Part shown: positions 51,665 to 59,686 of the stretch, piece by piece
Position numbering within the stretch: position 1 is the first letter of the stretch
Layout of the letters: every line of letters starts with the position of its first letter
Source of the DNA: a virus
Strand: one strand, 5' to 3'
DNA length: 64,000 nucleotides
Virus record (IMG/VR): IMGVR_UViG_3300043567_000498
Span: 1-64,000 of that record
Program-made: the position numbers and the translations under genes
Notes under the pieces: generated by a model
Databases searched by the model: none
What the model saw: the letters and a program-made list of their open reading frames with translations, nothing else
Told to the model about the DNA's origin: nothing

Positions 51665-54019
51665 TTAATCTCCTCCTAGTGCTAGAATAAATGGTGTAAT
51701 GGTAGAAAATAAACTCTTAGAATAAAATGTACCAGATATAGTACCCGTCTGCTGATCAATTACAACGCCATCACCAATTCTAAAGTTTCCTGATTGGTCC
51801 GTACTCGTGAATACAACCAATCCACCATTACGAACATCGGTCTCATTCTCTTGAATTGGAACCCCACCTAATGAGGGAAGAGCAGTGTCAATATTTGTAC
51901 CAGAACCAATATATTCCAAAGAATGCCCTGATGCCAAAATACGACTCTGTTTAAAAAATGGAACCTGTGTTCCAATTCCAACCTCATAAGGAACATTATC
52001 ATTTACCGTAATAGTACAAATACCGGCAGAAATTGGAGTAGAACTTAATATTGAATAATAAGTTGGAACCATTAAAGGAACCGCTACTGCTGTATTTATT
52101 CCAACTTCAGGACCGGTTAATGTGACTGTTGGTGTATAAGTATATCCTCTACCCGTAGAAACCATATCAATTGCAACAACAGTACCATCTTTAACTTCCG
52201 CAACTGCCTGTGCAACAACTCCAAAATCAGTTTCTGGATCAGATATAGTAATTTCCGGAGAAAGAGAATATCCAGATCCACCATTAGTTATTAATATCTT
52301 TCCTACTGTATAGTAAAGTTTGTTAAAATATACGACCTGACCATCAAAGGGTCTTATGACATTAATTTTTGCCGTGCCGCTACCTACATAAGTATGAGGT
52401 AATGTAGAAACTCCAACATTACAAGTAAACACCGTACTTGCCATAGACACTTGTGGAAGTGAAAGGATATTCCCGGCACCAATACTAGTCGTAATAATTC
52501 CGACAAGATTATCAATAAAAGACCGAACATCGGCACAAGAAGCAGGACTCGTATTACTTCCGGTGAGTGGATCCGCAACAACATTCAAGTCTTTAACTGT
52601 TAGATTATTAGTAATTGCCAGTTTCATTAGTTCTCTGGCAGAAGTAAATCCAACTATTGTTTGTATCTCTTCTCCAACAAGACCATTATTTAAGGGAAGA
52701 CCATTTTCTCCAAAATAAGCTTTTGTTGCTTCAATAGAGTTTTCACTTGTAAAATCTCTTACATCTAGTGATACGGCATCTACAATATATCCAATATCTC
52801 TCTTACACTTATCTGGACTTGGATTTACAAAAGATGGGAATTGTGTGGTTATTTGATTATAAGAACTATCAATAATTTCTTGTCTATTTGCCCGAATTAA
52901 ATTATACGAATCAACATATCTTCCCGGAGCAACAGTTTTTGTTTCAAATATATATCCCTTTTTTCCGCTTGGGTATGTAACAATTCCGGGACCAGAAGGG
53001 CAACTAAATTCAAGTCCAGAAAGAGAAATACCCATACCAACCGAGAACTTATGAGCACTATCAGTATAGGCAGTTAAAAGTCCCGTCGTATTATCATAAA
53101 GAGCATTTACTATATTTAAAGTTGGTACATTTAAATCAAGAACAAAAGTATCAGCATTTTCTGCTGCAGCACTTGTGACTATTCCCGTATATTTTTTTGC
53201 TCCAACACCATCAGCAACAAGAGCATAGTTTCCAAAAGATGAGTTTGAGTTTGTAAGATCACAAGCACCACCAGATCCACAATAAACCGCTATGTCATTA
53301 CAAATTGTAAAGAGAGAAACTAACTGAGCATACCCCCCATTTGTGATTGAAACTCCAATTCCACCCTGATTATATTGAGTGAAGGAATCCGTAACCATAC
53401 TCCTAGTTGGACCTATGGCATCATTACCATCAATTTTCATTCCAATACTATTTGGAATGAAATTAGTACAGTTACGAATATATGCCGACTGACTTGAAAA
53501 TCCAATCGTATTTGGATTAAAAGCAAAAACTGCCTTACCAGGATTCAAAGATCCTGTATAAGACATTTCCGTTACATAATTTCCTTCTGTAACGTGAAAT
53601 AAATCTTGATTTGAATTTTGTGGAGATATTGATACTTCTCTTAAACTATCTCCAACAATTGAGACCTGTTTTGACAAAACTAAAGGATTATTTTCTATAT
53701 AAGATCCAGAAGCAACTCTAATAACGGATCCTTCTGTTGCGATTGAGAGGGCTGCTCCAACAGTTGCTTTTGCGTCTCCGAGTTTTTTTCCTGTGTTCGT
53801 ATCGTTTCCGTCTTTTGTGACATATAAAATATTAGTAACTGTTGCACCCGCACCGAGTCTAACAACTTCCGTAGAAATTCCAGTCTGCGAAAATCTATCT
53901 CTTAAAGTATAGACTTCTGCATCAAACGTATTTAAAGCTAATTCACCTGTTCTTAAATCAGAAACCGCAGGTCTTTTGCCGGGTACAGCAGACCTTTTAA
54001 TACGAATCGGAGTTGCCAT
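51665..54019 (-). CDS. tail fibre-like protein with beta-helix
   Basis: A 784-aa protein. The N-terminus (ATPIRIKRSAVPGKRPAVSD, LRTGELALNTFDAEVYTLRD) is the virion-attachment segment typical of cyanophage fibres. Residues about 65-330 look like a right-handed parallel beta-helix (YVTKDGNDTNTGKKLGDAKA; SVIRVASGSYIENNPLVLSK; NSNSSFGNYALVADGVGAKK), the pectate-lyase-like fold used by phage tailspikes. The rest is beta-rich and may be structural. No clear catalytic pair was identified. It heads the fibre block. Confidence 0.78.
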   Translation of the reverse strand: MATPIRIKRSAVPGKRPAVSDLRTGELALNTFDAEVYTLRDRFSQTGISTEVVRLGAGATVTNILYVTKDGNDTNTGKKLGDAKATVGAALSIATEGSVIRVASGSYIENNPLVLSKQVSIVGDSLREVSISPQNSNQDLFHVTEGNYVTEMSYTGSLNPGKAVFAFNPNTIGFSSQSAYIRNCTNFIPNSIGMKIDGNDAIGPTRSMVTDSFTQYNQGGIGVSITNGGYAQLVSLFTICNDIAVYCGSGGACDLTNSNSSFGNYALVADGVGAKKYTGIVTSAAAENADTFVLDLNVPTLNIVNALYDNTTGLLTAYTDSAHKFSVGMGISLSGLEFSCPSGPGIVTYPSGKKGYIFETKTVAPGRYVDSYNLIRANRQEIIDSSYNQITTQFPSFVNPSPDKCKRDIGYIVDAVSLDVRDFTSENSIEATKAYFGENGLPLNNGLVGEEIQTIVGFTSARELMKLAITNNLTVKDLNVVADPLTGSNTSPASCADVRSFIDNLVGIITTSIGAGNILSLPQVSMASTVFTCNVGVSTLPHTYVGSGTAKINVIRPFDGQVVYFNKLYYTVGKILITNGGSGYSLSPEITISDPETDFGVVAQAVAEVKDGTVVAIDMVSTGRGYTYTPTVTLTGPEVGINTAVAVPLMVPTYYSILSSTPISAGICTITVNDNVPYEVGIGTQVPFFKQSRILASGHSLEYIGSGTNIDTALPSLGGVPIQENETDVRNGGLVVFTSTDQSGNFRIGDGVVIDQQTGTISGTFYSKSLFSTITPFILALGGD

Positions 54020-54067
54020 TTATTACATTCGGTATTTACCAAAAAAGCAATATATATTGCCTTGATT

Positions 54068-54075
54068 TATTTATT
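54068..54075 (-). promoter_or_regulatory. late promoter motif before 784-aa fibre gene
   Basis: AATAAATA on the minus strand, 48 nt before the ATG at 54019. A weaker GTAAATA at 54034-54040 is closer, and a 14-bp palindrome (54048-54061) lies between them. Confidence 0.4.
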
Positions 54076-54446
54076 CAAGAAATATTATTACGTCTTGGGC
54101 GATAAGAATATAGATTTGTTGGTGCCTCTGGTTTCATCCATTCTTGTATTTTATCAAATCTCTCTTCACTATAAAAATCTTGCTGGACATACCATAGTTT
54201 CCAGTGCTCGTGCCCCTTGGATTGATTGCAGGAATGACAACAGGAAATTACATTCGTCTTTACATCAAGTCCACCCTTACATTGCGGAATGATGTGGTCC
54301 AGCGTGATATTCTCTTCCGAATCACAATAGGCACACTTGTGTTCCCATTGCTCTTTTATATTTTTCCTCCACATTCGTTTTGCTTCTGCTTTACTGGTCG
54401 TTTCTAGATTAAACAGATAGTCCTTAAACGAGTGTAGAGGAACCAT
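54075..54446 (-). CDS. HNH endonuclease
   Basis: A 123-aa HNH nuclease. The classical zinc-type core is visible: CAYCDSEENITLDHIIPQ, then CKGGLDVKTNVISCCHSCNQ, with the paired CxxC knuckles, the catalytic DH and the late Asn/His. The ATG at 54446 is taken; the longer frame starts with TTG. Small stand-alone HNH proteins like this occur in cyanophages, either as homing enzymes or packaging-linked nucleases. It lies between auxiliary genes and the fibre block, with an AATAAATA motif upstream, so it is probably late. Confidence 0.85.
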   Translation of the reverse strand: MVPLHSFKDYLFNLETTSKAEAKRMWRKNIKEQWEHKCAYCDSEENITLDHIIPQCKGGLDVKTNVISCCHSCNQSKGHEHWKLWYVQQDFYSEERFDKIQEWMKPEAPTNLYSYRPRRNNIS

Positions 54447-54465
54447 AAGTATTTGCAACTTATGA

Positions 54466-54582
54466 TTATTTATTCTTTGTTCTTATAACTTCTACGAGTT
54501 CTTTGAGTGTAATATAAATGTAATGAAACTCATCATAGTAAGTGATGTCAGAGTCTCTCTCAAAAAAGTTAAGTAGATTCAT
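54466..54582 (-). CDS. 38-aa small protein
   Basis: The ORF starts MNLLNFFERDSDITYYDEFH and ends TLKELVEVIRTKNK. Its ATG overlaps the stop of the 106-aa gene (ATGA). It is acidic and aromatic in its first half and helical and basic at the end. The coupled start supports it as a real gene; function unknown. Confidence 0.58.
   Translation of the reverse strand: MNLLNFFERDSDITYYDEFHYIYITLKELVEVIRTKNK
54467..54474 (-). promoter_or_regulatory. late promoter motif before HNH gene
   Basis: AATAAATA on the minus strand, 20 nt before the ATG at 54446 and overlapping the end of the 38-aa gene. Confidence 0.45.
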
Positions 54583-54899
54583 ACAACAAAAGGTTCTTGT
54601 TGTCTTTCTGGTAGTTTGATTTGTGGCAATGGTTCTCCAGGTCCATTGGCACCAGTTGCAGTTGGAATATCATAAGAACTACCAACACCACCTTGAACTA
54701 TCTCATTTGTTGGAAGTGCTTTAGGCATTTCTACATCAATTACTTGACCCATCAGAAACTTATTCCTTGTGATTTGTCGATTATGTGGGTCAAAATCAAA
54801 CATCAACATTGCATCTGACCACTCGGCACAATCTACAATTTTTCTTCCAGTTCTTTTATCAATCACTGAAAAATATTCTTCACTATTATACTTTTTCAT
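54579..54899 (-). CDS. conserved cyanophage hypothetical protein
   Basis: A 106-aa protein with [40 protein letters not shown], then FLMGQVIDVEMPKALPTNEI and a Pro/Gly-rich tail ending PERQQEPFVV. The DCAEWSDAMLM element and the tail look conserved among cyanophages. It overlaps the preceding gene by 14 nt and the 38-aa gene by 4. No function assigned. Confidence 0.68.
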   Translation of the reverse strand: MKKYNSEEYFSVIDKRTGRKIVDCAEWSDAMLMFDFDPHNRQITRNKFLMGQVIDVEMPKALPTNEIVQGGVGSSYDIPTATGANGPGEPLPQIKLPERQQEPFVV

Positions 54900-55131
54900 T
54901 ATTTGGTTGCGAAGGTACTACAGGATTGCGATTTACATTCTTAATCACAATAAAAGCATCGTTTTGATATGTGACAGTACCATAAGGTTTTGCCCATTTT
55001 GGATTTGCATCGGGATTTGTTTCAGTGCCAGTTGCGGCAACACCACCGACTTGTACTACAATCTCATCCGTTGGTTCCCATCCAAGATTTTGAATGGCAA
55101 CGGCAAGTTGTCCGAGCATTTCGGAACTCAC
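54886..55131 (-). CDS. small protein coupled to ferredoxin
   Basis: An 81-aa ORF. The best start is GTG at 55131, which overlaps the ferredoxin stop as GTGA and has AGGAGG just upstream; a longer frame would run back inside petF. It reads (V)[17 protein letters not shown], then [11 protein letters not shown] and [15 protein letters not shown]. The pattern suggests a small alpha/beta domain. Function unknown; coupling to ferredoxin hints at a linked role. Confidence 0.62.
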   Translation of the reverse strand: MSSEMLGQLAVAIQNLGWEPTDEIVVQVGGVAATGTETNPDANPKWAKPYGTVTYQNDAFIVIKNVNRNPVVPSQPNNEKV

Positions 55132-55418
55132 AGGTTCTCCTCCTGTTCGGTAAGAATGACACAATCAGACTTGGGATATGCCACACAAAGAAGTGCCCAT
55201 CCATCTGCCATTTGGTCATCATCAAGGAAAGATTGGTCTTCATTATCAATCTCACCAGAGACAACCTTACCGGCACAGGCAGAGCAGGCACCTGCCTTAC
55301 AAGAGAAAGGAAGATCAATTCCTGCCTCATCTGCTGCTTCTAGAATATATTGGTCTGCGGGACATTGAATAGTTTGTTCGGTTCCATCGGCGGAACGAAG
55401 AGTAACATTAAAAGTCAT
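55128..55418 (-). CDS. petF: plant-type [2Fe-2S] ferredoxin
   Basis: A 96-aa ferredoxin. Cluster ligands are C40, C45, C48 and C78 (CKAGACSAC, then [13 protein letters not shown]), the plant/cyanobacterial pattern. It carries electrons from photosystem I to reductases; in phages it may feed bilin biosynthesis or ribonucleotide reduction. Length matches host PetF. A TATAAT-like -10 lies in the 55440-55460 spacer but has only a weak -35, so promoter status is unsure. Confidence 0.93.
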   Translation of the reverse strand: MTFNVTLRSADGTEQTIQCPADQYILEAADEAGIDLPFSCKAGACSACAGKVVSGEIDNEDQSFLDDDQMADGWALLCVAYPKSDCVILTEQEENL

Positions 55419-55442
55419 AAAAGTTGTAGTGACTATGAGTAA

Positions 55443-55574
55443 TTATACCACTTTTTTATCTGTGGTGGAAGTGTTTGTTGGAAAATCCTTACGGTCTTGT
55501 ACAGGTCTGTAAAGTCCAGGCCAAGTATCTTGAATAATCTCTGCGAGTTTATATGGAGTTGTTGAGGATATCAT
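55443..55574 (-). CDS. 43-aa small cyanophage protein
   Basis: The ORF begins MISSTTPYKLAEIIQDTWPG and continues LYRPVQDRKDFPTNTSTTDK. Its ATG overlaps the stop of the phosphoesterase gene (TGATG), so it is translationally coupled. The N-terminal helix with an aromatic end looks like an interaction motif. Function unknown. Confidence 0.6.
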   Translation of the reverse strand: MISSTTPYKLAEIIQDTWPGLYRPVQDRKDFPTNTSTTDKKVV

Positions 55575-56278
55575 CAGTACTTTTCCAAACAATATACACC
55601 GTTCTTTTCTAAGATGGCAGAACAAGTATCCACAAAATCTCCACAACACATATAAGTGATTTTGCCAAAATTGCGAATATTTGCCGAATGTATGTGTCCG
55701 CAGATTACACCAGAATATTTCTTATCTCTTTGAGCACAATAAGAAGCAATATCAGTCTCATATTGATTGATATAGTTCTTACCACGCACACTATTCTTCA
55801 AAGCATAAACCAAAGAGAAACGGAAGAACCTCTCAAAAAATAAACTGAGTGGTGTAATGAATTCATATCCTTTATTAAAGATGAGTTGTTTCCAAGACCC
55901 AGAAGAATACTCAGAATACTTATCTCCGTGAATACAAAGAAACTTATTTCCCTTTGAATCCTTGTGCGTATATTCATCAACCATCTTAAAGTTCTTGTGT
56001 TCAAAATCAGTATAACGACGAATCATTCCTTCGTGATTTCCAAGAATATAAACAATCTCGGTTCCTTTCTTTGCGAGATTGAGAATCTGATGAACACATT
56101 CGGTGTGCTCTTTTTTCCAACGAGTATTATATTTTTCCATACAGTAGATGTCTATAATATCACCTACCAGAACTAACTTTTTGGTTTTGAGTTCTTTCAG
56201 AAACTTGAGAAACTTTTCAGTATTACATCGCGGAGTTCCCAAGTGAACATCAGATATGAAGACTGTATCGTAAGTCAT
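55574..56278 (-). CDS. metallophosphoesterase (LpxH-like)
   Basis: A 234-aa calcineurin-like phosphoesterase. All metal motifs are present: D-x-H in FISDVHLGTPR, GD in LVGDIIDIY, GNHE in YILGNHEGMIRRY, IHGD in LCIHGDKYSEYS, and GHIHSAN near the end. The arrangement resembles UDP-2,3-diacylglucosamine hydrolase and related phage enzymes. Substrate is unknown; lipid A, a cyclic nucleotide or a DNA end are all possible. Confidence 0.85.
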   Translation of the reverse strand: MTYDTVFISDVHLGTPRCNTEKFLKFLKELKTKKLVLVGDIIDIYCMEKYNTRWKKEHTECVHQILNLAKKGTEIVYILGNHEGMIRRYTDFEHKNFKMVDEYTHKDSKGNKFLCIHGDKYSEYSSGSWKQLIFNKGYEFITPLSLFFERFFRFSLVYALKNSVRGKNYINQYETDIASYCAQRDKKYSGVICGHIHSANIRNFGKITYMCCGDFVDTCSAILEKNGVYCLEKY

Positions 56279-56280
56279 AT

Positions 56281-56442
56281 TCAGAATCTTTTTGGAGTGT
56301 ATTCAATTCCTTCAAGAAGTGTATCTAACATCGCACCATATTCTTTGAATCTTTTGTCTCCTGCGATAAAGCATCTTTGACGCATCCAAAGAGCATCCGC
56401 AAGAAGTTTAATTTGCTCTTCGGAAAGTGATAGGTCTTTCAT
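56281..56442 (-). CDS. 53-aa small protein
   Basis: The ORF begins MKDLSLSEEQIKLLADALWM and ends LLEGIEYTPKRF. It is mostly helical (LWMRQRCFIAGDKRFKEYGA in the middle) and ends 2 nt before the phosphoesterase start, so they share a transcript. A TATAAT (56467-56472) with a poor -35 lies 24 nt upstream. Not recognised. Confidence 0.62.
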   Translation of the reverse strand: MKDLSLSEEQIKLLADALWMRQRCFIAGDKRFKEYGAMLDTLLEGIEYTPKRF

Positions 56443-56467
56443 TAGTAAGAAGTAACTGTTGTATGTA

Positions 56468-56533
56468 TTATAGCAGAGACATTATGAAAAGGAACAATCC
56501 AAATAACTGGAAGAGCAGGAGGATGAGGAGCAT
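56468..56533 (-). CDS. 21-aa hydrophobic peptide (possible)
   Basis: The ORF reads MLLILLLFQLFGLFLFIMSL plus L, one transmembrane helix with no charge. It begins 1 nt after the stop of the 51-aa gene. Such tiny membrane peptides are frequent near photosynthesis genes in cyanophages, but at this length chance cannot be excluded. Confidence 0.4.
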   Translation of the reverse strand: MLLILLLFQLFGLFLFIMSLL

Positions 56534-56534
56534 T

Positions 56535-56690
56535 TTATTGGTGCTTTTGTAAGTATGCAACCAAATCTTTAAGGTAGTCAGATGCTTTATCCCAATCCCC
56601 ATTAAACCTATCATTAAGTTCTTGATAAATTTTTTCTGCGTTTTCAGGTGCTAGATTGGTTGCCTCAATAAATCCTTCTTTAGTAATCAT
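56535..56690 (-). CDS. 51-aa small helical protein
   Basis: The ORF begins MITKEGFIEATNLAPENAEK, continues IYQELNDRFNGDWDKASDYL and ends VAYLQKHQ. It overlaps the end of the homing endonuclease gene by 11 nt. It is acidic and helical throughout, without recognised motifs. Position and overlap make it likely real; function unknown. Confidence 0.6.
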   Translation of the reverse strand: MITKEGFIEATNLAPENAEKIYQELNDRFNGDWDKASDYLKDLVAYLQKHQ

Positions 56691-57294
56691 AATGTTTTAA
56701 TGTTTTTTCTGTAAGGTTAATGATTTCAGTTATGGGTAATTCTACCACATAACACTCCGTATATCCACTGTCCGTGGTCTCAAAATCAATTTTATAATCT
56801 TGGTATTTTTGATGGATGAACTTTTCAAGATGATGAACTTGATAATGAATTCCTTTCCATATTTTAATTACACTATGTAATTTATTTTTGGTGTGATTTG
56901 CTAATTTATTGAAACTTCTACCAACCTTATAAACCAGTTTACCTTCAAGATAAACAATAACCAAATACAAATAATCAGTATCAAAATATCTTTCTTTCCA
57001 AGGGTTTTGACAATTATTGCCCTTTATTTTTTCTCCATATTTTTTGACTCTTTCATCAGTTTCTTTGGTTAATCCTTTATTCCAAACTTTTTGACCTGTT
57101 TTCTTTCCTTTATTCCAAGGTTCTTTACCTATTTGCCATTCAGAAAAGTTTCTTGTTATGCCAATTGTTTTAAGATACTTATATACAGAAACTCTTGGTA
57201 TGTTTAGTTGTCTTCCAATCTCGTGGGAGGATAAACCAGACAAATACATTTGCTTCCAAATCTCCCTATCCTTATCAGTATATCTTACATTCAT
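56680..57294 (-). CDS. putative homing endonuclease next to psbA
   Basis: A 204-aa protein. Residues 1-50 hold a helix-turn-helix (SSHEIGRQLNIPRVSVYKYL). Residues 50-90 are NUMOD3-like WNKG repeats (KEPWNKGKKTGQKVWNKGLT). The C-terminal half resembles a divergent GIY-YIG/T5orf172 nuclease: DYLYLVIVYLEGKLVYKVGR, HHLEKFIHQKY, DSGYTECYVV. An EDxHD/Vsr-like alternative cannot be excluded. The ATG at 57294 is preferred to a GTG at 57309, which would lie almost at the expected late start site. It directly follows the psbA terminator and has an exact TATAAATA, so it fits the free-standing endonucleases that target psbA in other cyanophages. Confidence 0.75.
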   Translation of the reverse strand: MNVRYTDKDREIWKQMYLSGLSSHEIGRQLNIPRVSVYKYLKTIGITRNFSEWQIGKEPWNKGKKTGQKVWNKGLTKETDERVKKYGEKIKGNNCQNPWKERYFDTDYLYLVIVYLEGKLVYKVGRSFNKLANHTKNKLHSVIKIWKGIHYQVHHLEKFIHQKYQDYKIDFETTDSGYTECYVVELPITEIINLTEKTLKHYDY

Positions 57295-57318
57295 TTGTGG
57301 TCTGCTCACGGATATTAT

Positions 57319-57326
57319 TATTTATA
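57319..57326 (-). promoter_or_regulatory. T4-type late promoter of psbA-linked endonuclease
   Basis: Exact TATAAATA on the minus strand, beginning right at the T-run of the psbA terminator and 24 nt before the ATG at 57294. Confidence 0.65.
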
Positions 57327-57352
57327 AAAAAAGAGACCTTTACAGGTCTCTT
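57326..57352 (-). terminator. Rho-independent terminator of psbA
   Basis: A 9-bp stem (57331-57339 with 57344-57352) with loop TTAC, followed on the minus strand by seven Ts. It lies 26 nt after the psbA stop. Confidence 0.88.
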
Positions 57353-57378
57353 CATTATATCACAATTTAGTGATTATA

Positions 57379-58667
<1,289 letters not shown>

Positions 58668-58830
58668 TTGTTTTAAAAGGGTAAGTATGATTCAGGGGGA
58701 CTGAATAGTTACAAGTATTCCCACGACACCCTCCATCGTGGGTATGAGGGATGCTTTACTTCTCTTGATCCCGGTTGGAGAAGACACTGGGTTTCAGAAT
58801 TGTTACGTTTCTTAACCCGTGTATGTATAT
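58668..58830 (-). promoter_or_regulatory. structured psbA leader
   Basis: About 157 nt of untranslated leader between the promoter and the psbA ATG. It has a 7-bp hairpin CCCACGA/TCGTGGG (about 58718-58740) and a 6-bp hairpin ATTCAG/CTGAAT (about 58690-58708), and no strong Shine-Dalgarno before the ATG. No small ORF was found here. Confidence 0.5.
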
Positions 58831-58859
58831 ATAATAACACTGTTAGGAAATCCTGTCAA
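58831..58859 (-). promoter_or_regulatory. sigma70-type promoter of psbA
   Basis: TTGACA (58854-58859), 17-bp spacer, TATTAT (58831-58836) on the minus strand. Confidence 0.8.
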
Positions 58860-58903
58860 TAGGTCCAATTACCTAAGTGGCACAGTATAAATAGAACCCT
58901 TTG

Positions 58904-59065
58904 TCAGCGGGCATATTCATTAATCTTATCCAGAACCATATTCAGATATTGATCGGCAAGTGATTTAGGATCAGACGTATATCCGATATGCTCATTTTGA
59001 AGTTTCTGCTTTAACTTCAATACCTGATACTTTATCTCATCCTTTGTTAATTGTCCCCTTGGCAT
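58904..59065 (-). CDS. 53-aa conserved cyanophage protein
   Basis: The ORF begins MPRGQLTKDEIKYQVLKLKQ and ends DQYLNMVLDKINEYAR. The MPRGQLTKDEIK start is a familiar opening among small cyanophage proteins. The protein is a single long charged helix followed by a second short helix. It starts at the edge of the hli terminator and lies 45 nt before the psbA -35 box. Function unknown. Confidence 0.75.
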   Translation of the reverse strand: MPRGQLTKDEIKYQVLKLKQKLQNEHIGYTSDPKSLADQYLNMVLDKINEYAR

Positions 59066-59103
59066 AAAAAAAATCCTTCTCTCCGTATTTAGAGAGAAGG
59101 ATT
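59064..59103 (-). terminator. Rho-independent terminator of hli operon
   Basis: A perfect 12-bp stem (59072-59083 with 59092-59103) with an 8-nt loop, followed by a T-run on the minus strand. The run ends at the start codon of the 53-aa gene, so that gene depends on read-through or its own start. Confidence 0.88.
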
Positions 59104-59110
59104 GATATAA

Positions 59111-59200
59111 TTATTTTTTTAATGTGAGTTTCAATATATTAAGTGCGATTGTGGATATAAAAAATCCACAAAATATTGCGACAATATCAGAACTCACCAT
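59111..59200 (-). CDS. 29-aa membrane peptide
   Basis: The ORF reads MVSSDIVAIFCGFFISTIAL then NILKLTLKK: one hydrophobic helix with a basic end. Its ATG overlaps the end of the 36-aa hli gene by 7 nt, and it stops just before the terminator. Likely a small inner- or thylakoid-membrane peptide; function unknown. Confidence 0.55.
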   Translation of the reverse strand: MVSSDIVAIFCGFFISTIALNILKLTLKK

Positions 59201-59304
59201 ACTCCGGGGATAATTTGTCCAGTCAGTGCATAGGCACCAAAGGCAGCGACGATACCGATCATCGCAAACCAACCATTAATACGCTCAACCTTTTCGTTAA
59301 ACAT
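59194..59304 (-). CDS. hli: high-light-inducible protein, 36 aa
   Basis: The ORF reads MFNEKVERINGWFAMIGIVA then AFGAYALTGQIIPGVW. It holds the chlorophyll-binding ExxN-x-x-x-AMIG helix of the Hli/Scp family (E-R-I-N-G then A-M-I-G). These single-helix proteins bind chlorophyll and protect PSII during photoinhibition and assembly, so they go naturally with psbA. GGAG lies upstream. It is shorter than most host Hlips, having almost no N-terminal extension. Confidence 0.92.
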   Translation of the reverse strand: MFNEKVERINGWFAMIGIVAAFGAYALTGQIIPGVW

Positions 59305-59315
59305 TTTTTTTCTCC

Positions 59316-59402
59316 TTAATAAGTTTCAGAAAGTTGATTGATAGAATGCGCCAGAAGCACAAAGAAAGAAATACTTGTTACAGTAAAAATGAGTTCGCCC
59401 AT
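59316..59402 (-). CDS. 28-aa membrane peptide between hli genes
   Basis: The ORF reads MGELIFTVTSISFFVLLAHS then INQLSETY. One transmembrane helix, acidic N-terminus. Its ATG overlaps the stop of the 69-aa hli gene (TGATG). It lies between two hli genes on one transcript, so it may join the same PSII complexes; that is inference. Confidence 0.58.
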   Translation of the reverse strand: MGELIFTVTSISFFVLLAHSINQLSETY

Positions 59403-59611
59403 CAGATTACACCAAAGAAGAGGTGCCCTGTGAGTGCATAAGAAATAAGTGCTGCAACGAAGCCCAGCATCGCAGTGCGTCCATTCAGTCGCTCTGCCCT
59501 TTCTGCGTGAGTCTCAAGTGCATAACGCTCTGCGTCGGACTGAGACACATACATTTCGGGTTCTTTGGCAAACATATTCTGTTGCCCAAATTCATTAGTC
59601 GTAACGGTCAT
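59402..59611 (-). CDS. hli: high-light-inducible protein, 69 aa
   Basis: A 69-aa Hli protein with a soluble N-terminus (NEFGQQNMFAKEPEMYVSQS) and the Hli helix AERLNGRTAMLGFVAALISY ending ALTGHLFFGVI. The E-x-x-N-G-R-x-A-M-x-G chlorophyll-binding motif is intact. It is the first gene after a perfect early promoter, with a leader of about 25 nt, and heads a four-gene unit of two hli and two membrane peptides. Confidence 0.95.
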   Translation of the reverse strand: MTVTTNEFGQQNMFAKEPEMYVSQSDAERYALETHAERAERLNGRTAMLGFVAALISYALTGHLFFGVI

Positions 59612-59637
59612 TGTAGTTTTATTAAGAACTGTAACAT

Positions 59638-59666
59638 ATTATATATGAGGAAAGAGGTCTTGTCAA
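59638..59666 (-). promoter_or_regulatory. sigma70-type promoter of hli operon
   Basis: TTGACA (59661-59666), 17-bp spacer, TATAAT (59638-59643) on the minus strand, perfect consensus. Confidence 0.87.
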
Positions 59667-59686
59667 GCACCCTAGGTCAGAAAACT

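Noticed and set aside
54769-55368. 199-aa + strand ORF opposite the ferredoxin region
   Set aside because: Antisense to ferredoxin and its neighbours.
56467-56490. TATAAT box before the 53-aa gene as a full sigma70 promoter
   Set aside because: The only -35 candidates are TTGTTC at 19 bp or TTCCTT at 16 bp, much weaker than the other promoters here.
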